A model generated the notes under the pieces. That model ran no database searches. It had not been told where the DNA came from and saw only the letters and a program-made list of their open reading frames with translations. Shown here in pieces: positions 55,185 through 63,734 of a DNA stretch of 64,000 bases. Position numbers and translations under genes: made by a program. Source of the DNA: Streptomyces sp. CG 926 (GTDB lineage Bacteria > Actinomycetota > Actinomycetes > Streptomycetales > Streptomycetaceae). The stretch covers positions 434,001 to 498,000 of the forward strand of contig NZ_QGGZ01000004.1 of assembly GCF_003148825.1 (NCBI RefSeq), written 5' to 3'. How positions within the stretch are numbered: position 1 is the stretch's first letter; every line of letters begins with the position of its first letter.

Positions 55185-56305
55185 GACTGCGTGTTCCCTT
55201 GTTCGGTGGGGCCGGGGCCGGAGCGGGCCGGTACGGCGGCGTCGGTGGGGGCGGCCGGGCCGGCGGTCCAGGCGGCGACACCGCCCACCTCCGTCACCCA
55301 CTCCCCCAGTGCTCGCAGCCCGTCGGCCTGGGTGCGCGGAGCCGCGTAGCCGAAGTCCTCGCGGGCGGCGGAGGTGTCGTACGTCGCCGAGCGGGTCAGC
55401 AGCGCCATCATGTAGCGGCTCAGGGGCGGACTCGCGTCCGTACCGCCGGCGGCGGAGCGGTGGCGCAGGTGCCAGCCCGTCTCGACGGCCGCGGCCAGAG
55501 CGCGGCCGAGGCGGAGCGGGATGCGCGGGGCGGGCGGCGGGCAGTCGAAGAGGGCTCCGACCCGGGCCAGGAAGGGCCACAGGTCGGTCTCCTCGCGGTC
55601 CGCGACGAAGTAGGCCTTGCCGCCGACCCGCCCGGCGGGCGCGTGCGCGGCCCGCAGGCAGGCGTCCACCGCGTTGTCGACGTGGCAGAGCGAGACCAGC
55701 ACCGGTTTGCCGCCCGACAGGTCGGGCAGTCGGCCCGCGCGCATGGCGTCGACCATGCGCGGCAGGAATCCGGCGTGGTCGCGCGGCCCCCAGATGCCGC
55801 GCGGACGCAGGGCGCAGGTGGTGAACTCCGGCCCGTCGGCCGCCCGTACGTGTTGCTCGGCGATCGCCTTCGTCTCGCAGTAGTGGTTGAACCACCGTCG
55901 CGGGTACGGGGTGCTCTCGTCGATGCCGAGTCGGTCGCCCTCCCGTACCCGCATCAGCGCGCTCGGGCTGGAGACGAAGACGAACCGCCGCGCCCCCGCC
56001 GACCGCGCCGCCGCCAACAGCCGCTGTGTGCCGCTGACGTTGGCGGCCTCGAACTGCGCGCGGCTGCCGTGGTCGACGACCCGTGCCGCGCTGTGCAGGA
56101 CCGCTTCGCAGCCCTGTGCCGCCCGCTGGAGCGACTCCCCGTCGGTGAGGTCCCCGGTGACGACCTCGACGCCGGGCAGGGAGCCCAGGCGTACGGCGGC
56201 ACGGCCGGGACGGACCAGGGCGCGGACCTGATGGCCTTGGCGCAGGGCACCGTCGACGAGGTGCCCGCCCAGGAATCCGGATGCTCCGGTGACCAGGATC
56301 TTCAC
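55181..56305 (-). CDS. lstD: 3beta-HSD/OleD-like NAD(P)-dependent reductase (LstD-like)
   Basis: 374 residues. Extended SDR: VTGASGFLGGHLVDGAL (cofactor), HSAARV, catalytic Tyr-Lys in HYCETKAIAE. OleD relatives reduce the 2-alkyl-3-keto acid produced by OleA condensation to a 3-hydroxy acid; here that gives the beta-hydroxy acid for lactonisation. Overlaps lstC (GTGA) and lstE (ATGA). Confidence 0.9.
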   Translation of the reverse strand: MKILVTGASGFLGGHLVDGALRQGHQVRALVRPGRAAVRLGSLPGVEVVTGDLTDGESLQRAAQGCEAVLHSAARVVDHGSRAQFEAANVSGTQRLLAAARSAGARRFVFVSSPSALMRVREGDRLGIDESTPYPRRWFNHYCETKAIAEQHVRAADGPEFTTCALRPRGIWGPRDHAGFLPRMVDAMRAGRLPDLSGGKPVLVSLCHVDNAVDACLRAAHAPAGRVGGKAYFVADREETDLWPFLARVGALFDCPPPAPRIPLRLGRALAAAVETGWHLRHRSAAGGTDASPPLSRYMMALLTRSATYDTSAAREDFGYAAPRTQADGLRALGEWVTEVGGVAAWTAGPAAPTDAAVPARSGPGPTEQGNTQS

Positions 56306-58380
56306 AGCGTCCGCCACCAGGTCGCGCCGTAGAGCATGGTGTTGCGGACCACCGAGGCGGTCCCGTGGCCGGCCTCCCGGCCGCGCGGCAACGCGAGCGG
56401 GATCTGCGCGGCGTGCACCCCGATGCTGAGGAAGGCGTCGGCCCACCACAGCCACCGCAGCACCGGAAGGTCGGGGACTTCCCCGGCGGCGGCCCACACC
56501 GACCCGCCGACGAGGTACGCCCATCCGGCGATCGGCACGATCCGGGCCGCCCGCCGACCGGTGGAAGACGCGGGCCGGGCCTGCTGCCGCTCGGCCCAAC
56601 GGGCGAGCTCCTCGCGGCCGATCTTGGCGTTGTGCCGGATGTCCACGGGGAAGCCGGGGTGGCGCAGGAACTCCTTCAGGCCGGTGGTCGCGGCCTGCGC
56701 CGTTGCCATGGTGCGCAGCTCGGCGACCAGCCGCGTCCAGGCGGCTTCGTCGAGTTCCGCCCCGTCCGCCCCGGTCTCGGTCTCCACGCAGACGACGGGC
56801 CGTTGCGCGCCGGCCGGTCCGATGCCGACCAGGGCGGTGCGCCGGACCAGCGGATGGGCGTTGAAGACCCCCTCGCAGCGCACGGTGTACAGGTCCCGGT
56901 GGCCGGTGCGGACCCGCTGCGCGGCGCGTCCGCAGAACCACAGGCGTCCTTCGGCGTCGAGGTGGCCCAGGTCACCGGTCCGGTGCCAGACCAGGGGCGT
57001 CGCGCCGTCGGGGCGCTCCTCGGTCGCCTTGTGCGCGGCGTCGGAGTCGGGTGCGCGGTGGTAGCGCCGGCTGACGGAGTCGCCCTGGACCAGGATCTCG
57101 CCGACGCGCCCGGCCGGCAGGCCGGCCGCCGGGTCGAACCGGGCGAGCGGGCCGTCGGTGACGGGGGCGATGGCCACCCGGGTGCCGGGGACGGGCCGGC
57201 CGACACAGGTCCCTTCGCCCGCGGCGGCGCCGGCCGCGGTACCGGTCGCCGTGACCGCGCCCTCGCGGGCGGTGTCGACGTCCTCGTCGCCGAGGATCTC
57301 GGCCGCCTCGATCGAGGTGATCGGCAGTACCTCCGTGGCCCCGTACGTCACATGGATGCGCGCCTTCTCGTCGAGGACGGAGCGCAGCGCGGCCACGACC
57401 GCGTCGGGTACCGGGGCCCCGCCGGAGACGACGCACCGGAGGTCGGGCAGCGGGTGGCGGCCGCGGGCGGCGCCGGTGAGGTGTCCGGCCAGGTTCCGCA
57501 GCAGGGCGGGCGAGGCGAACATGGTGGTGACGCGGAATCGTTCCAGCGCGTCCACGAGCAGGGCGGGATCCGCCTGGGCGACCCGGGCGGGCGCCAGCGG
57601 CGCGAGGACCAGCGTGGATCCGTAGACCAGGTCGAGCACCCCGTAGAAGGGCAGGGTGACCAGGGAGACGTCGTCGCGGGTGCGCCCGTGGACGGCCTCT
57701 ATCCGGCGGGCGATGGACAGCGCCATGCGGTGGGTGTACTCGACTCCCTTGGCGGGGCCCGTGCTTCCGGTGGTGAAGCCGATCATCAGCAGGTCGTCCC
57801 CACCGGTCGGCGGCGCCGTGTCCACCGGCCCGCCGCTCGCGGGGATGGCGTTCGCGGGGATGGCGCGCAGCGCGGCCAGCGTGTGGCCGCGACCCAGCCG
57901 GCGCCGCCCCAGGGTGACGGGTACCCGTACCCCGGCGAAGGTACGGCGGCCCAGGACGCGTACGAGTTGGGCGAGGGGCGGCCCGATGAACGCCTCGGCG
58001 CCCACGGCCCGGTAGCAGTGCAGCATGCGCCGGACACCCATACCGGGATCCACGACGACGGGCACGGCCCCGACCCGGAACAGCGCGAAGCAGAGGGCGA
58101 ACAGCTCGGGCCCAGGAGGGGCCATCAACACGGTTCGCGTGCCCCGGGTGATCCCGGCGTGCCGGAATCCGTGGGCCAGTTCCTCGACCGTGTCCTGCAA
58201 CTCGCCGTAGGTGAGCGTGCTGTAGCCGCCGGAGCCACGGCCGTCGGGGTGGATGACGGCCGGCTTCTCGGGAAAGGCGCGGGCGTTGCGCTCCAGCCAT
58301 CCGGCGACGCCGTCCGTGAAGCCGTCCGGTAGCTCGACGGTCGGGTCCGCCGTGGACCTCGTCTGCGGCACGGGGCTCAC
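56302..58380 (-). CDS. lstC: AMP-forming beta-lactone synthetase (LstC/OleC-like) with membrane tail
   Basis: 692 residues. ANL fold: IGFTTGSTGPAKGVEYTH (P-loop), VTYGATEVLP, WHRTGDLG, C-terminal Lys in HNAKIGREELARW. OleC-type enzymes adenylate a beta-hydroxy acid and close a beta-lactone. Beyond the normal end (~590) there is an extra ~100-residue region with two or three transmembrane segments (IVPIAGWAYLVGGSVWAAAG; LRWLWWADAFLSIGVHAAQI), suggesting membrane-localised catalysis. I used the GTG at 58380 overlapping the lstB stop (GTGA). Confidence 0.87.
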   Translation of the reverse strand: MSPVPQTRSTADPTVELPDGFTDGVAGWLERNARAFPEKPAVIHPDGRGSGGYSTLTYGELQDTVEELAHGFRHAGITRGTRTVLMAPPGPELFALCFALFRVGAVPVVVDPGMGVRRMLHCYRAVGAEAFIGPPLAQLVRVLGRRTFAGVRVPVTLGRRRLGRGHTLAALRAIPANAIPASGGPVDTAPPTGGDDLLMIGFTTGSTGPAKGVEYTHRMALSIARRIEAVHGRTRDDVSLVTLPFYGVLDLVYGSTLVLAPLAPARVAQADPALLVDALERFRVTTMFASPALLRNLAGHLTGAARGRHPLPDLRCVVSGGAPVPDAVVAALRSVLDEKARIHVTYGATEVLPITSIEAAEILGDEDVDTAREGAVTATGTAAGAAAGEGTCVGRPVPGTRVAIAPVTDGPLARFDPAAGLPAGRVGEILVQGDSVSRRYHRAPDSDAAHKATEERPDGATPLVWHRTGDLGHLDAEGRLWFCGRAAQRVRTGHRDLYTVRCEGVFNAHPLVRRTALVGIGPAGAQRPVVCVETETGADGAELDEAAWTRLVAELRTMATAQAATTGLKEFLRHPGFPVDIRHNAKIGREELARWAERQQARPASSTGRRAARIVPIAGWAYLVGGSVWAAAGEVPDLPVLRWLWWADAFLSIGVHAAQIPLALPRGREAGHGTASVVRNTMLYGATWWRTL

Positions 58381-59312
58381 CGCCCCTCGGGCCGGTAGAG
58401 GGCGCACGCCGCGCTGGGGCCGGCGCCGACCGACACGAACAGGAACTGGTCGTAGTCCCGGGCGCGGTCGTGCTCGAACTCGTCGCGCTCGTGCTCGGGC
58501 TCGGGTTCGCGCTCGCGCTCGCGCTCGTCGCGGTCCTCGGCGTGGCGTACGCCGTCCGTCGCCCGGAGGTAGCCGAGGACCGGCGCCGCGGTGTGCGGCT
58601 CCCCCTGGGCCTCGACGTCGTCGGCGGTCGCGTGCGGGCCGATCACCAGCGTCTCGCCGAGGTCGATGTCGAACTCCCGCGCGTAGTCGGCGACGGCCCG
58701 CGCCGCGAACTCGCCGAGGCGCTCGGCGTGGTCCGGCTCGCGCCGGACGGTGATCGTGGACCGCCCGTACCGGCCCATGGTGGCGGTGTCGAGGTAGCCC
58801 TCGACGTCGGTGGGCCGATCGGCGGTGTAGTGCCGGACCGGGCCGAACCCGGCCTCGGGGTCGGCGCTGCGCTCCAGCAGGAAGGCGCCGGCCAGGTCCG
58901 CGTACGGGTAGTCGGCGTCACGCGTCGCGTCGCCGCCGGGGTGGACGTCGGCGGCCGTGATCAGCAGCCGTTCGGTGCTCCCCGTGTCCAGCAGGGCCTG
59001 GCCCACCTGGACGGCGCCCAGCACGCCACAGGCTCCGTTCATCAGGTCGAAGGAGAAGCCCGCGGCCGGTTCGGGGTCGGCGATGTAGTCGAGGTTGATG
59101 CCGACCTCCTTCTGGACCAGGGCCGCCATGGCCGGTTCGAAGGTGTTGTGCTCCCGGTAGACACCGACGTTGATGAGGGTGCCGATCGAGGAGGCCGGTA
59201 CCTGTGCGCGCGCCAGGGCGCCGCGGGCGGCCCGGCCGGCGAGGTCCACGACGGAGGCCGGGGCGGACCTGTCGGGCAGTGCGGTCGCGGCCGCTGTGAT
59301 GACCATGCCCAT
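58377..59312 (-). CDS. lstB: KAS III-like partner subunit (LstB-like)
   Basis: 311 residues, ketoacyl-ACP synthase III fold. Cys95 (NGACGVL) and His227 (IGPHATA) persist, as does the Glu in TFEPAM (Glu59), equivalent to OleA's catalytic glutamate. The region that normally gives the active-site Asn (GNxxS) is replaced by a low-complexity charged insertion (about 259-288, ERERE/EPEHERDEF). It therefore probably works as a regulatory or Glu-donating partner for LstA in a heterodimer. Encoded right after lstA with a 3-nt gap. Confidence 0.85.
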   Translation of the reverse strand: MGMVITAAATALPDRSAPASVVDLAGRAARGALARAQVPASSIGTLINVGVYREHNTFEPAMAALVQKEVGINLDYIADPEPAAGFSFDLMNGACGVLGAVQVGQALLDTGSTERLLITAADVHPGGDATRDADYPYADLAGAFLLERSADPEAGFGPVRHYTADRPTDVEGYLDTATMGRYGRSTITVRREPDHAERLGEFAARAVADYAREFDIDLGETLVIGPHATADDVEAQGEPHTAAPVLGYLRATDGVRHAEDRDEREREREPEPEHERDEFEHDRARDYDQFLFVSVGAGPSAACALYRPEGR

Positions 59313-59315
59313 GGC

Positions 59316-60377
59316 TCACACCCCCACGTTCGTGAGCGTCGCGGACAGGGCACCGGTGACCACGCCGGAGGCGGCCGGCACCAGCAGGTACTTGGCCCCG
59401 GGACGGGCGCCGCCCGCCCTGAGGTGCTCGCACAGCGTCAGGAAGTGCGAGGTGGTGGCGGTGTTCCCGTACCGCTCCACGACGGAGAGCGAGTCGGGCA
59501 TCGGGGTGCCGAACTCGGCCTCGGCCGTCTGGTTGACGTAGTCGATGAAACGGGTGCCGACCTGGTGCTGGATGACGTGGTCGAACTCCTCGGCGGCGAA
59601 CGCCCGCCCCCGCTTGGCCAAGAAGTCCCCGTGGAACCGTGGCCACAGCTTGAGCCGGTCGCGGTTGTGCATCTTCTTGTTGTCCGTGTAGAGCGCGATG
59701 CCCGGGGTGCGGTCACTGGGCATGCCCATGCACAGGTGGGAGTACTCGGAGCAGGTCATGAGCTCGATGTAGTGGATGCGGTCGGCGTCGTCGACGGAGA
59801 CGTCCAGGACGACCGCGGCCGCCGAGTCGCCGACGGAGAGCGAGGCGAACTGCGGGTCGTAGGAGTCGGCCATCTCGCGTGCGGCGGTCTGCGCGACACG
59901 GCTCGCCTGCTCGCCGCTGACGACCAGCCCGCGCCGCACGGCACCGGAGCGGATCATCCGGTCGAGCAGCCACACGCCGGTCATCATTCCGGCACAGGCG
60001 TTGGAGACGTCGAAGTGGATGGCGGAGCGTGCGCCCAGCTCCCCGGCCAGCGTCGCGGCGAAGGACGGCTCGAAGGTGAAGCGGCTGCCGTCCTTGAAGC
60101 GGGTGATCGACGCGGAGATGACGATGTCGAGGTCGGCGGCCTCGTAGCGGGAGGACTCCAGCGCGTTCCGGGCGGCGGCCAGGGCCAGTCCGAACGAGTC
60201 CTCGCCGGCGGCCGGTTCGGGGTCGTACACGCGTCGCTCGGTGATCCCGGTGATCTTCTCGATGTCCACGTCCCCCAGCCCCGGGACCAGGGCGGCGAGT
60301 TGCGGGGTGGTCTGGACTGCTGCCGGAAGGCGGATGCCTAAGGCTTCTATTCGGCTGTATGCGGTGGCGGTGCTCAT
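59316..60377 (-). CDS. lstA: KAS III-like acyl-condensing subunit (LstA/OleA-like)
   Basis: 353 residues with a full triad: Cys128 (DVSNACAGM), His271 (VIQHQVG), Asn305 (RYGNTATTS), plus Glu103 (TFEPSF). It condenses two fatty acyl units head-to-head to the branched beta-keto acid. ATG at 60377 with GGAGAG upstream. Leu13 is TTA (60339-60341), so the first gene of the operon needs bldA tRNA. All six lst genes are tightly spaced or overlapping. Confidence 0.9.
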   Translation of the reverse strand: MSTATAYSRIEALGIRLPAAVQTTPQLAALVPGLGDVDIEKITGITERRVYDPEPAAGEDSFGLALAAARNALESSRYEAADLDIVISASITRFKDGSRFTFEPSFAATLAGELGARSAIHFDVSNACAGMMTGVWLLDRMIRSGAVRRGLVVSGEQASRVAQTAAREMADSYDPQFASLSVGDSAAAVVLDVSVDDADRIHYIELMTCSEYSHLCMGMPSDRTPGIALYTDNKKMHNRDRLKLWPRFHGDFLAKRGRAFAAEEFDHVIQHQVGTRFIDYVNQTAEAEFGTPMPDSLSVVERYGNTATTSHFLTLCEHLRAGGARPGAKYLLVPAASGVVTGALSATLTNVGV

Positions 60378-60453
60378 GTGTGTCGCTCTCCGTGGCGGTC
60401 CGCCGCGAGCATGGGAGTGCCTGGGCGGTGGTTGACAGAGGGATTCAAGGAGT

Positions 60454-60493
60454 GTCCGGGAATAACGGACAGTCAAGTTACCGTAGCGTACGG
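60454..60493. promoter_or_regulatory. Palindromes upstream of lstA
   Basis: GTCCG-N7-CGGAC (60454-60470) and CCGTA-GCG-TACGG (60481-60493), both perfect, lie 77-116 bp upstream of the lstA start (minus strand). They could be operator sites for the lst operon. The 60378-60737 interval holds no recognised gene. Confidence 0.55.
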
Positions 60494-60737
60494 AGATGTC
60501 GGCGATGTGTCGGGGCTTCGCAAATCCGGAACATACGGTCGAATATCGGCCATCCATCGACGCTCGCCGCCACCGCGACATCAAGCAGAATCTGAGCTTC
60601 CGCCCCTCTTCGCAGGACTCCCGGGCTCGAAAACCTGTCCGGAACCACCCGGTCCACCTGGCGGGACGTGACCGGGTTCGACCTCGGCGGTCGCGAGACC
60701 GGCCAAACTGGCGATCGATTCCCGGCCACCGCACGGG

Positions 60738-60743
60738 TATGAT
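60738..60743 (+). promoter_or_regulatory. -10 box for the tRNA-like RNA
   Basis: TATGAT, one mismatch from consensus, with its last base 9 nt before the start of the tRNA-like structure. Transcription would begin at or near the first base of that structure. I see no clear -35 at the usual spacing. Confidence 0.55.
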
Positions 60744-60751
60744 CACGCGCA

Positions 60752-60827
60752 GCAAGGCCGTAGCGCAGAGGTCGTCGCGCCCACGCATCGAGCTGGAGGA
60801 CGTCGGTTCGAATCCGACCGGTCTTGC
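60752..60827 (+). ncRNA. tRNA-like RNA with non-canonical anticodon arm
   Basis: A cloverleaf can be folded: 9-bp acceptor-like helix (60752-60760 with 60819-60827, one G-T); D-like arm GCGC/GCGC (60763-60766, 60777-60780) with a loop containing GG; variable loop AGGAC (60797-60801); T arm GTCGG/CCGAC with loop TTCGAAT (60802-60818). The anticodon region CCACGCATCGAGCTGG is one or two bases short, lacks the U33 pattern and pairs poorly except CCA/TGG. No CCA is encoded. It is either a degenerate tRNA or a tRNA mimic belonging to the following operon. Confidence 0.65.
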
Positions 60828-60900
60828 GTCTACTTCCGCAATTCTCTCGTCAAGTCGTGATGGACGCCGGGCACCGGCGAATGAAACCGGTGGAGTGGTG

Positions 60901-62037
60901 ATGACACAGCCGACACCCGTACGGTGCCCCGCGATCGAGCACCCCGACCTGCCACAGGCCGATCCGGCGCGCCTCGACCCGCTGCTCGCCCGACTCGCCG
61001 CGGACCGGCCCGTCGAGACCGACGAGACCTTCCCGCTCGGCACCCTGCGCACCGACGGTCGCGTCGACCTGTGCAAGCAGGGGCTCGGCCCGGCCGGCGC
61101 GGCCCGACTGCTGCCGGTCGCCGCGACCTCGACGCACGCCAGGCACCTGCTCCTCGGCACCAACGCCATCGGCGACACGGGCGCCGGCACGCTTGCCGAG
61201 GCGCTCGTGGGCGACCACGGGCTGCACACCCTCTACCTCGGCTGCAACCGGATCGGCCCCGACGGGGTGGGCGCCCTCGCCGGCGCCCTCGGCGACGACA
61301 CGGACGTCCGCGCCCTCTGGCTCAAGCGCAACCCGCTCTTCGTGGACGGGGCCCGCACCCTGGCCGCGCTGCTGCGCCGCAACACCACCCTGCGCACCCT
61401 GGACCTGGTCAACACCGGGATCGGCGCCGAGGGTGTGCGCCTGCTGCTCGACGCCCTGTCGGAGCGCGAGCAGCCCCTGGAACGGCTCTTCCTCGGCGGC
61501 AACGGCCTCGGCCCCGACGCCGCCCCGCTCCTGGCCGCCCTGATCCGGGAGGCCGGCGTACGCGAGCTGTACGCCCCCGCCAACCACCTCGGCGACGAGG
61601 GCGCCGCGACCCTCGCGGCGGCCGCGGCCGACTCGCCGCACCCGGTCCGCCTCGGGCTCGGCGGCAACGGGATCGGCGCCGCCGGAGCCCGTGCGCTGGC
61701 CGCCTCCCTCGGCGGGATCGAGGCGCTCGACCTCGGCCGGACCCTGTCGGAGCGCAGCCTCGGCTCCCCCGGCAACCACCCCGGCGACGAAGGGGCGTAC
61801 GCCTTGGCCGCGGCCCTGCCCGGCAGCCCGCTGCGTCGACTGGAGCTGCGCCACACCGGCCTCACCGGGCGCGGTGCGAAGAGCCTGCTCGCGGCGGTGC
61901 CCGCGGACAGCGCCCTGGAGTACGTCGGCCTGGGCCCCGGGCTGCCCCGCAGGGTGAAGCGCTCCTTCACCGAACGGCTGCGTCCCGCCCGGGAGGCGCA
62001 CCCGGACGTGCGCGCCATCGGCAGTGTGTACCGGTGA
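60901..62037 (+). CDS. Leucine-rich-repeat (ribonuclease-inhibitor type) protein
   Basis: 378 residues of ~28-residue LRR units (LLLGTNAIGDTGAGTLAEAL; LYLGCNRIGPDGVGALAGAL; LWLKRNPLFVDGARTLAALL; LFLGGNGLGPDAAPLLAALI). No enzymatic motif; probable protein-binding scaffold. ATG at 60901 with GGAG (60892-60895). First gene of an LRR-ankyrin-AAA+ operon, overlapping the next gene (GTGA), with a tRNA-like RNA 73 bp upstream. Confidence 0.88.
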   Translation: MTQPTPVRCPAIEHPDLPQADPARLDPLLARLAADRPVETDETFPLGTLRTDGRVDLCKQGLGPAGAARLLPVAATSTHARHLLLGTNAIGDTGAGTLAEALVGDHGLHTLYLGCNRIGPDGVGALAGALGDDTDVRALWLKRNPLFVDGARTLAALLRRNTTLRTLDLVNTGIGAEGVRLLLDALSEREQPLERLFLGGNGLGPDAAPLLAALIREAGVRELYAPANHLGDEGAATLAAAAADSPHPVRLGLGGNGIGAAGARALAASLGGIEALDLGRTLSERSLGSPGNHPGDEGAYALAAALPGSPLRRLELRHTGLTGRGAKSLLAAVPADSALEYVGLGPGLPRRVKRSFTERLRPAREAHPDVRAIGSVYR

Positions 62038-63734
62038 GCCTGACCGAGGCCGAACTGCGCGGCGGTTTCCGGCAGGAGGACGGCCCGGCATGGCAGCGGA
62101 TCCGCCGTTACGCGGTGCCCGGCTGGATGATCGAGCGGGCCACGGCGCACCGGCTGGCCGGTGACTGGCGGGCGGCCTGCGCGGCCGCCGCCGTGGACGT
62201 GTCCTTCGAGCTGCCCGAGCTCGAAGCGCGGTACGGCGCCGAGGTGGCCGAGGCCGTGGCGCAGGACCTGCTCCACCTCGCCCCGGACCTGCTGCGCTGG
62301 CACCTGCCGCGGTTCCTGGGCGGCCGTACCACCATCGCCCCCGATCTGCGGATCGTGCTCGCCTCGTACGGCGGGCCCGGTGGGCCGGCCCTGTCGGTGA
62401 CCACGCCTGTCATGACCGAGGGTTCGCAGCGGTTGCGCCTGCACTGCGCGCCCGTCGTCGTCGAGCGGAACAAGTACACAGGACGCGGTTTCGTCCCGGA
62501 GCACTGGACGGCCATGCGGCCGTTCTGGGACGTCCGCCACGCCGACGAGCTCGGTGCGCGCTTCGCCGAACCGGACGGACTCGCCGAGCGGATCGCGCAA
62601 CTACGGTTGGCCGGAGACACGGTCGGCGCCTACGAGGCCGCCGGCATCTCGTGCGACCTGACGGTCCCCCCGGTGCAGCAGTACCAGCGCCCGGTGCACC
62701 CGGAGGCCGTCCTCGCGCACCTGCCCGCCGACCTCACGCGGATCGCGCCGGAGGTGACGCGGCTCGTGGCGGCCGGTGCGGGCGACCGGTACCGGCTCAC
62801 GGCCGCCTGGCCCACTTCGCTCGTCCTGGAGCACGTCGGTCCCGGCCGGCTCCGGGCCCGCGTCGTCCAGCAGGCCGAGGCGACCTCCCTGCCCGCCCTG
62901 CCCCGGTACGCCTGGCAGCGGCTGCCCGACCTCGAACTGGTGCGGACCGGCCGGATCTCGCCCCGCGAGCTCCACCCGCTGGTGGCCACCGCGCTGTTCC
63001 CCGGCGCCGGCCCGGCGGTGGGCCCGCCCGGCCCCGCCACGGACAGTGGGCCGGTACGGGTGCGCTGCCGCGGCGGGTGGCACGAGGTGCGCTCGCGAAG
63101 CGGCGTACTCGAGGTGCCGCACACCGCCGAGGAACAGCAACGGGAGCGCGCCATGCGGGCGTTCGGCGGTGCGGTCTCGGGGTGCTTCGCGGCGCAGCAG
63201 TCCTGGACCACGGGCGAGGGGCGGCTGCCGCGCGGCCTCCGGGCGCAGCGGCACGCGTTCTTCCTGCGCGTCCAGCACGGCGACGCCCCCGGTGTCGTGG
63301 CGATGCTGGACTCGGGGGTGGACCCCCGGATCCGGGACGGCCGCCATCGCGGGCTGCTGCACGCGCTCCACCTGCTCGACCACGAGGTGCTGCTGCCCCG
63401 ACTGTTGGCGGCCGGGCTCGACCTGGAGGCGCGGGACAAGGCGTACCGCACCCCGCTCCTGTCGGCCGTTCACTGGGGTGGCTCGGTGGACCTGGTCAAG
63501 GCCCTGCTGGCGGCCGGCTCCCGGATCGACGTCATGGACGAGATGGACCTGTCCGTCTCCCAGGAGATCCTCCGCTACAAGCGCACCGACCTCACCTTCC
63601 TGCGGGAACGCGTCGACGAGGAGTTCCCGGACGTCGGCGCGGACTGGTTCGACGAGTACATGGAGTACTGGGAGGACGAGGAAGACGGCGACGAGGACGG
63701 CGGGGACGAAGGCGGAGAGGACGACGACGCATGA
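62034..63734 (+). CDS. Ankyrin-repeat protein with large N-terminal domain
   Basis: 566 residues. A ~390-residue N-terminal region of unknown fold, then ankyrin-like repeats (about 410-510; HAFFLRVQHGDAPGVVAMLDSG, YRTPLLSAVHWGGSVDLVKALL) and an acidic tail (EDEEDGDEDGGDEGGED). No catalytic motif recognised. GTG overlaps the LRR stop; its stop overlaps the AAA+ start (ATGA). Likely a scaffold in one complex with its neighbours. Confidence 0.8.
   Translation: MSLTEAELRGGFRQEDGPAWQRIRRYAVPGWMIERATAHRLAGDWRAACAAAAVDVSFELPELEARYGAEVAEAVAQDLLHLAPDLLRWHLPRFLGGRTTIAPDLRIVLASYGGPGGPALSVTTPVMTEGSQRLRLHCAPVVVERNKYTGRGFVPEHWTAMRPFWDVRHADELGARFAEPDGLAERIAQLRLAGDTVGAYEAAGISCDLTVPPVQQYQRPVHPEAVLAHLPADLTRIAPEVTRLVAAGAGDRYRLTAAWPTSLVLEHVGPGRLRARVVQQAEATSLPALPRYAWQRLPDLELVRTGRISPRELHPLVATALFPGAGPAVGPPGPATDSGPVRVRCRGGWHEVRSRSGVLEVPHTAEEQQRERAMRAFGGAVSGCFAAQQSWTTGEGRLPRGLRAQRHAFFLRVQHGDAPGVVAMLDSGVDPRIRDGRHRGLLHALHLLDHEVLLPRLLAAGLDLEARDKAYRTPLLSAVHWGGSVDLVKALLAAGSRIDVMDEMDLSVSQEILRYKRTDLTFLRERVDEEFPDVGADWFDEYMEYWEDEEDGDEDGGDEGGEDDDA

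Noticed and set aside
60752..60827. Annotation as a normal tRNA gene
   Set aside because: The anticodon arm is short and unpaired and I cannot place a credible anticodon, so I call it tRNA-like ncRNA only.
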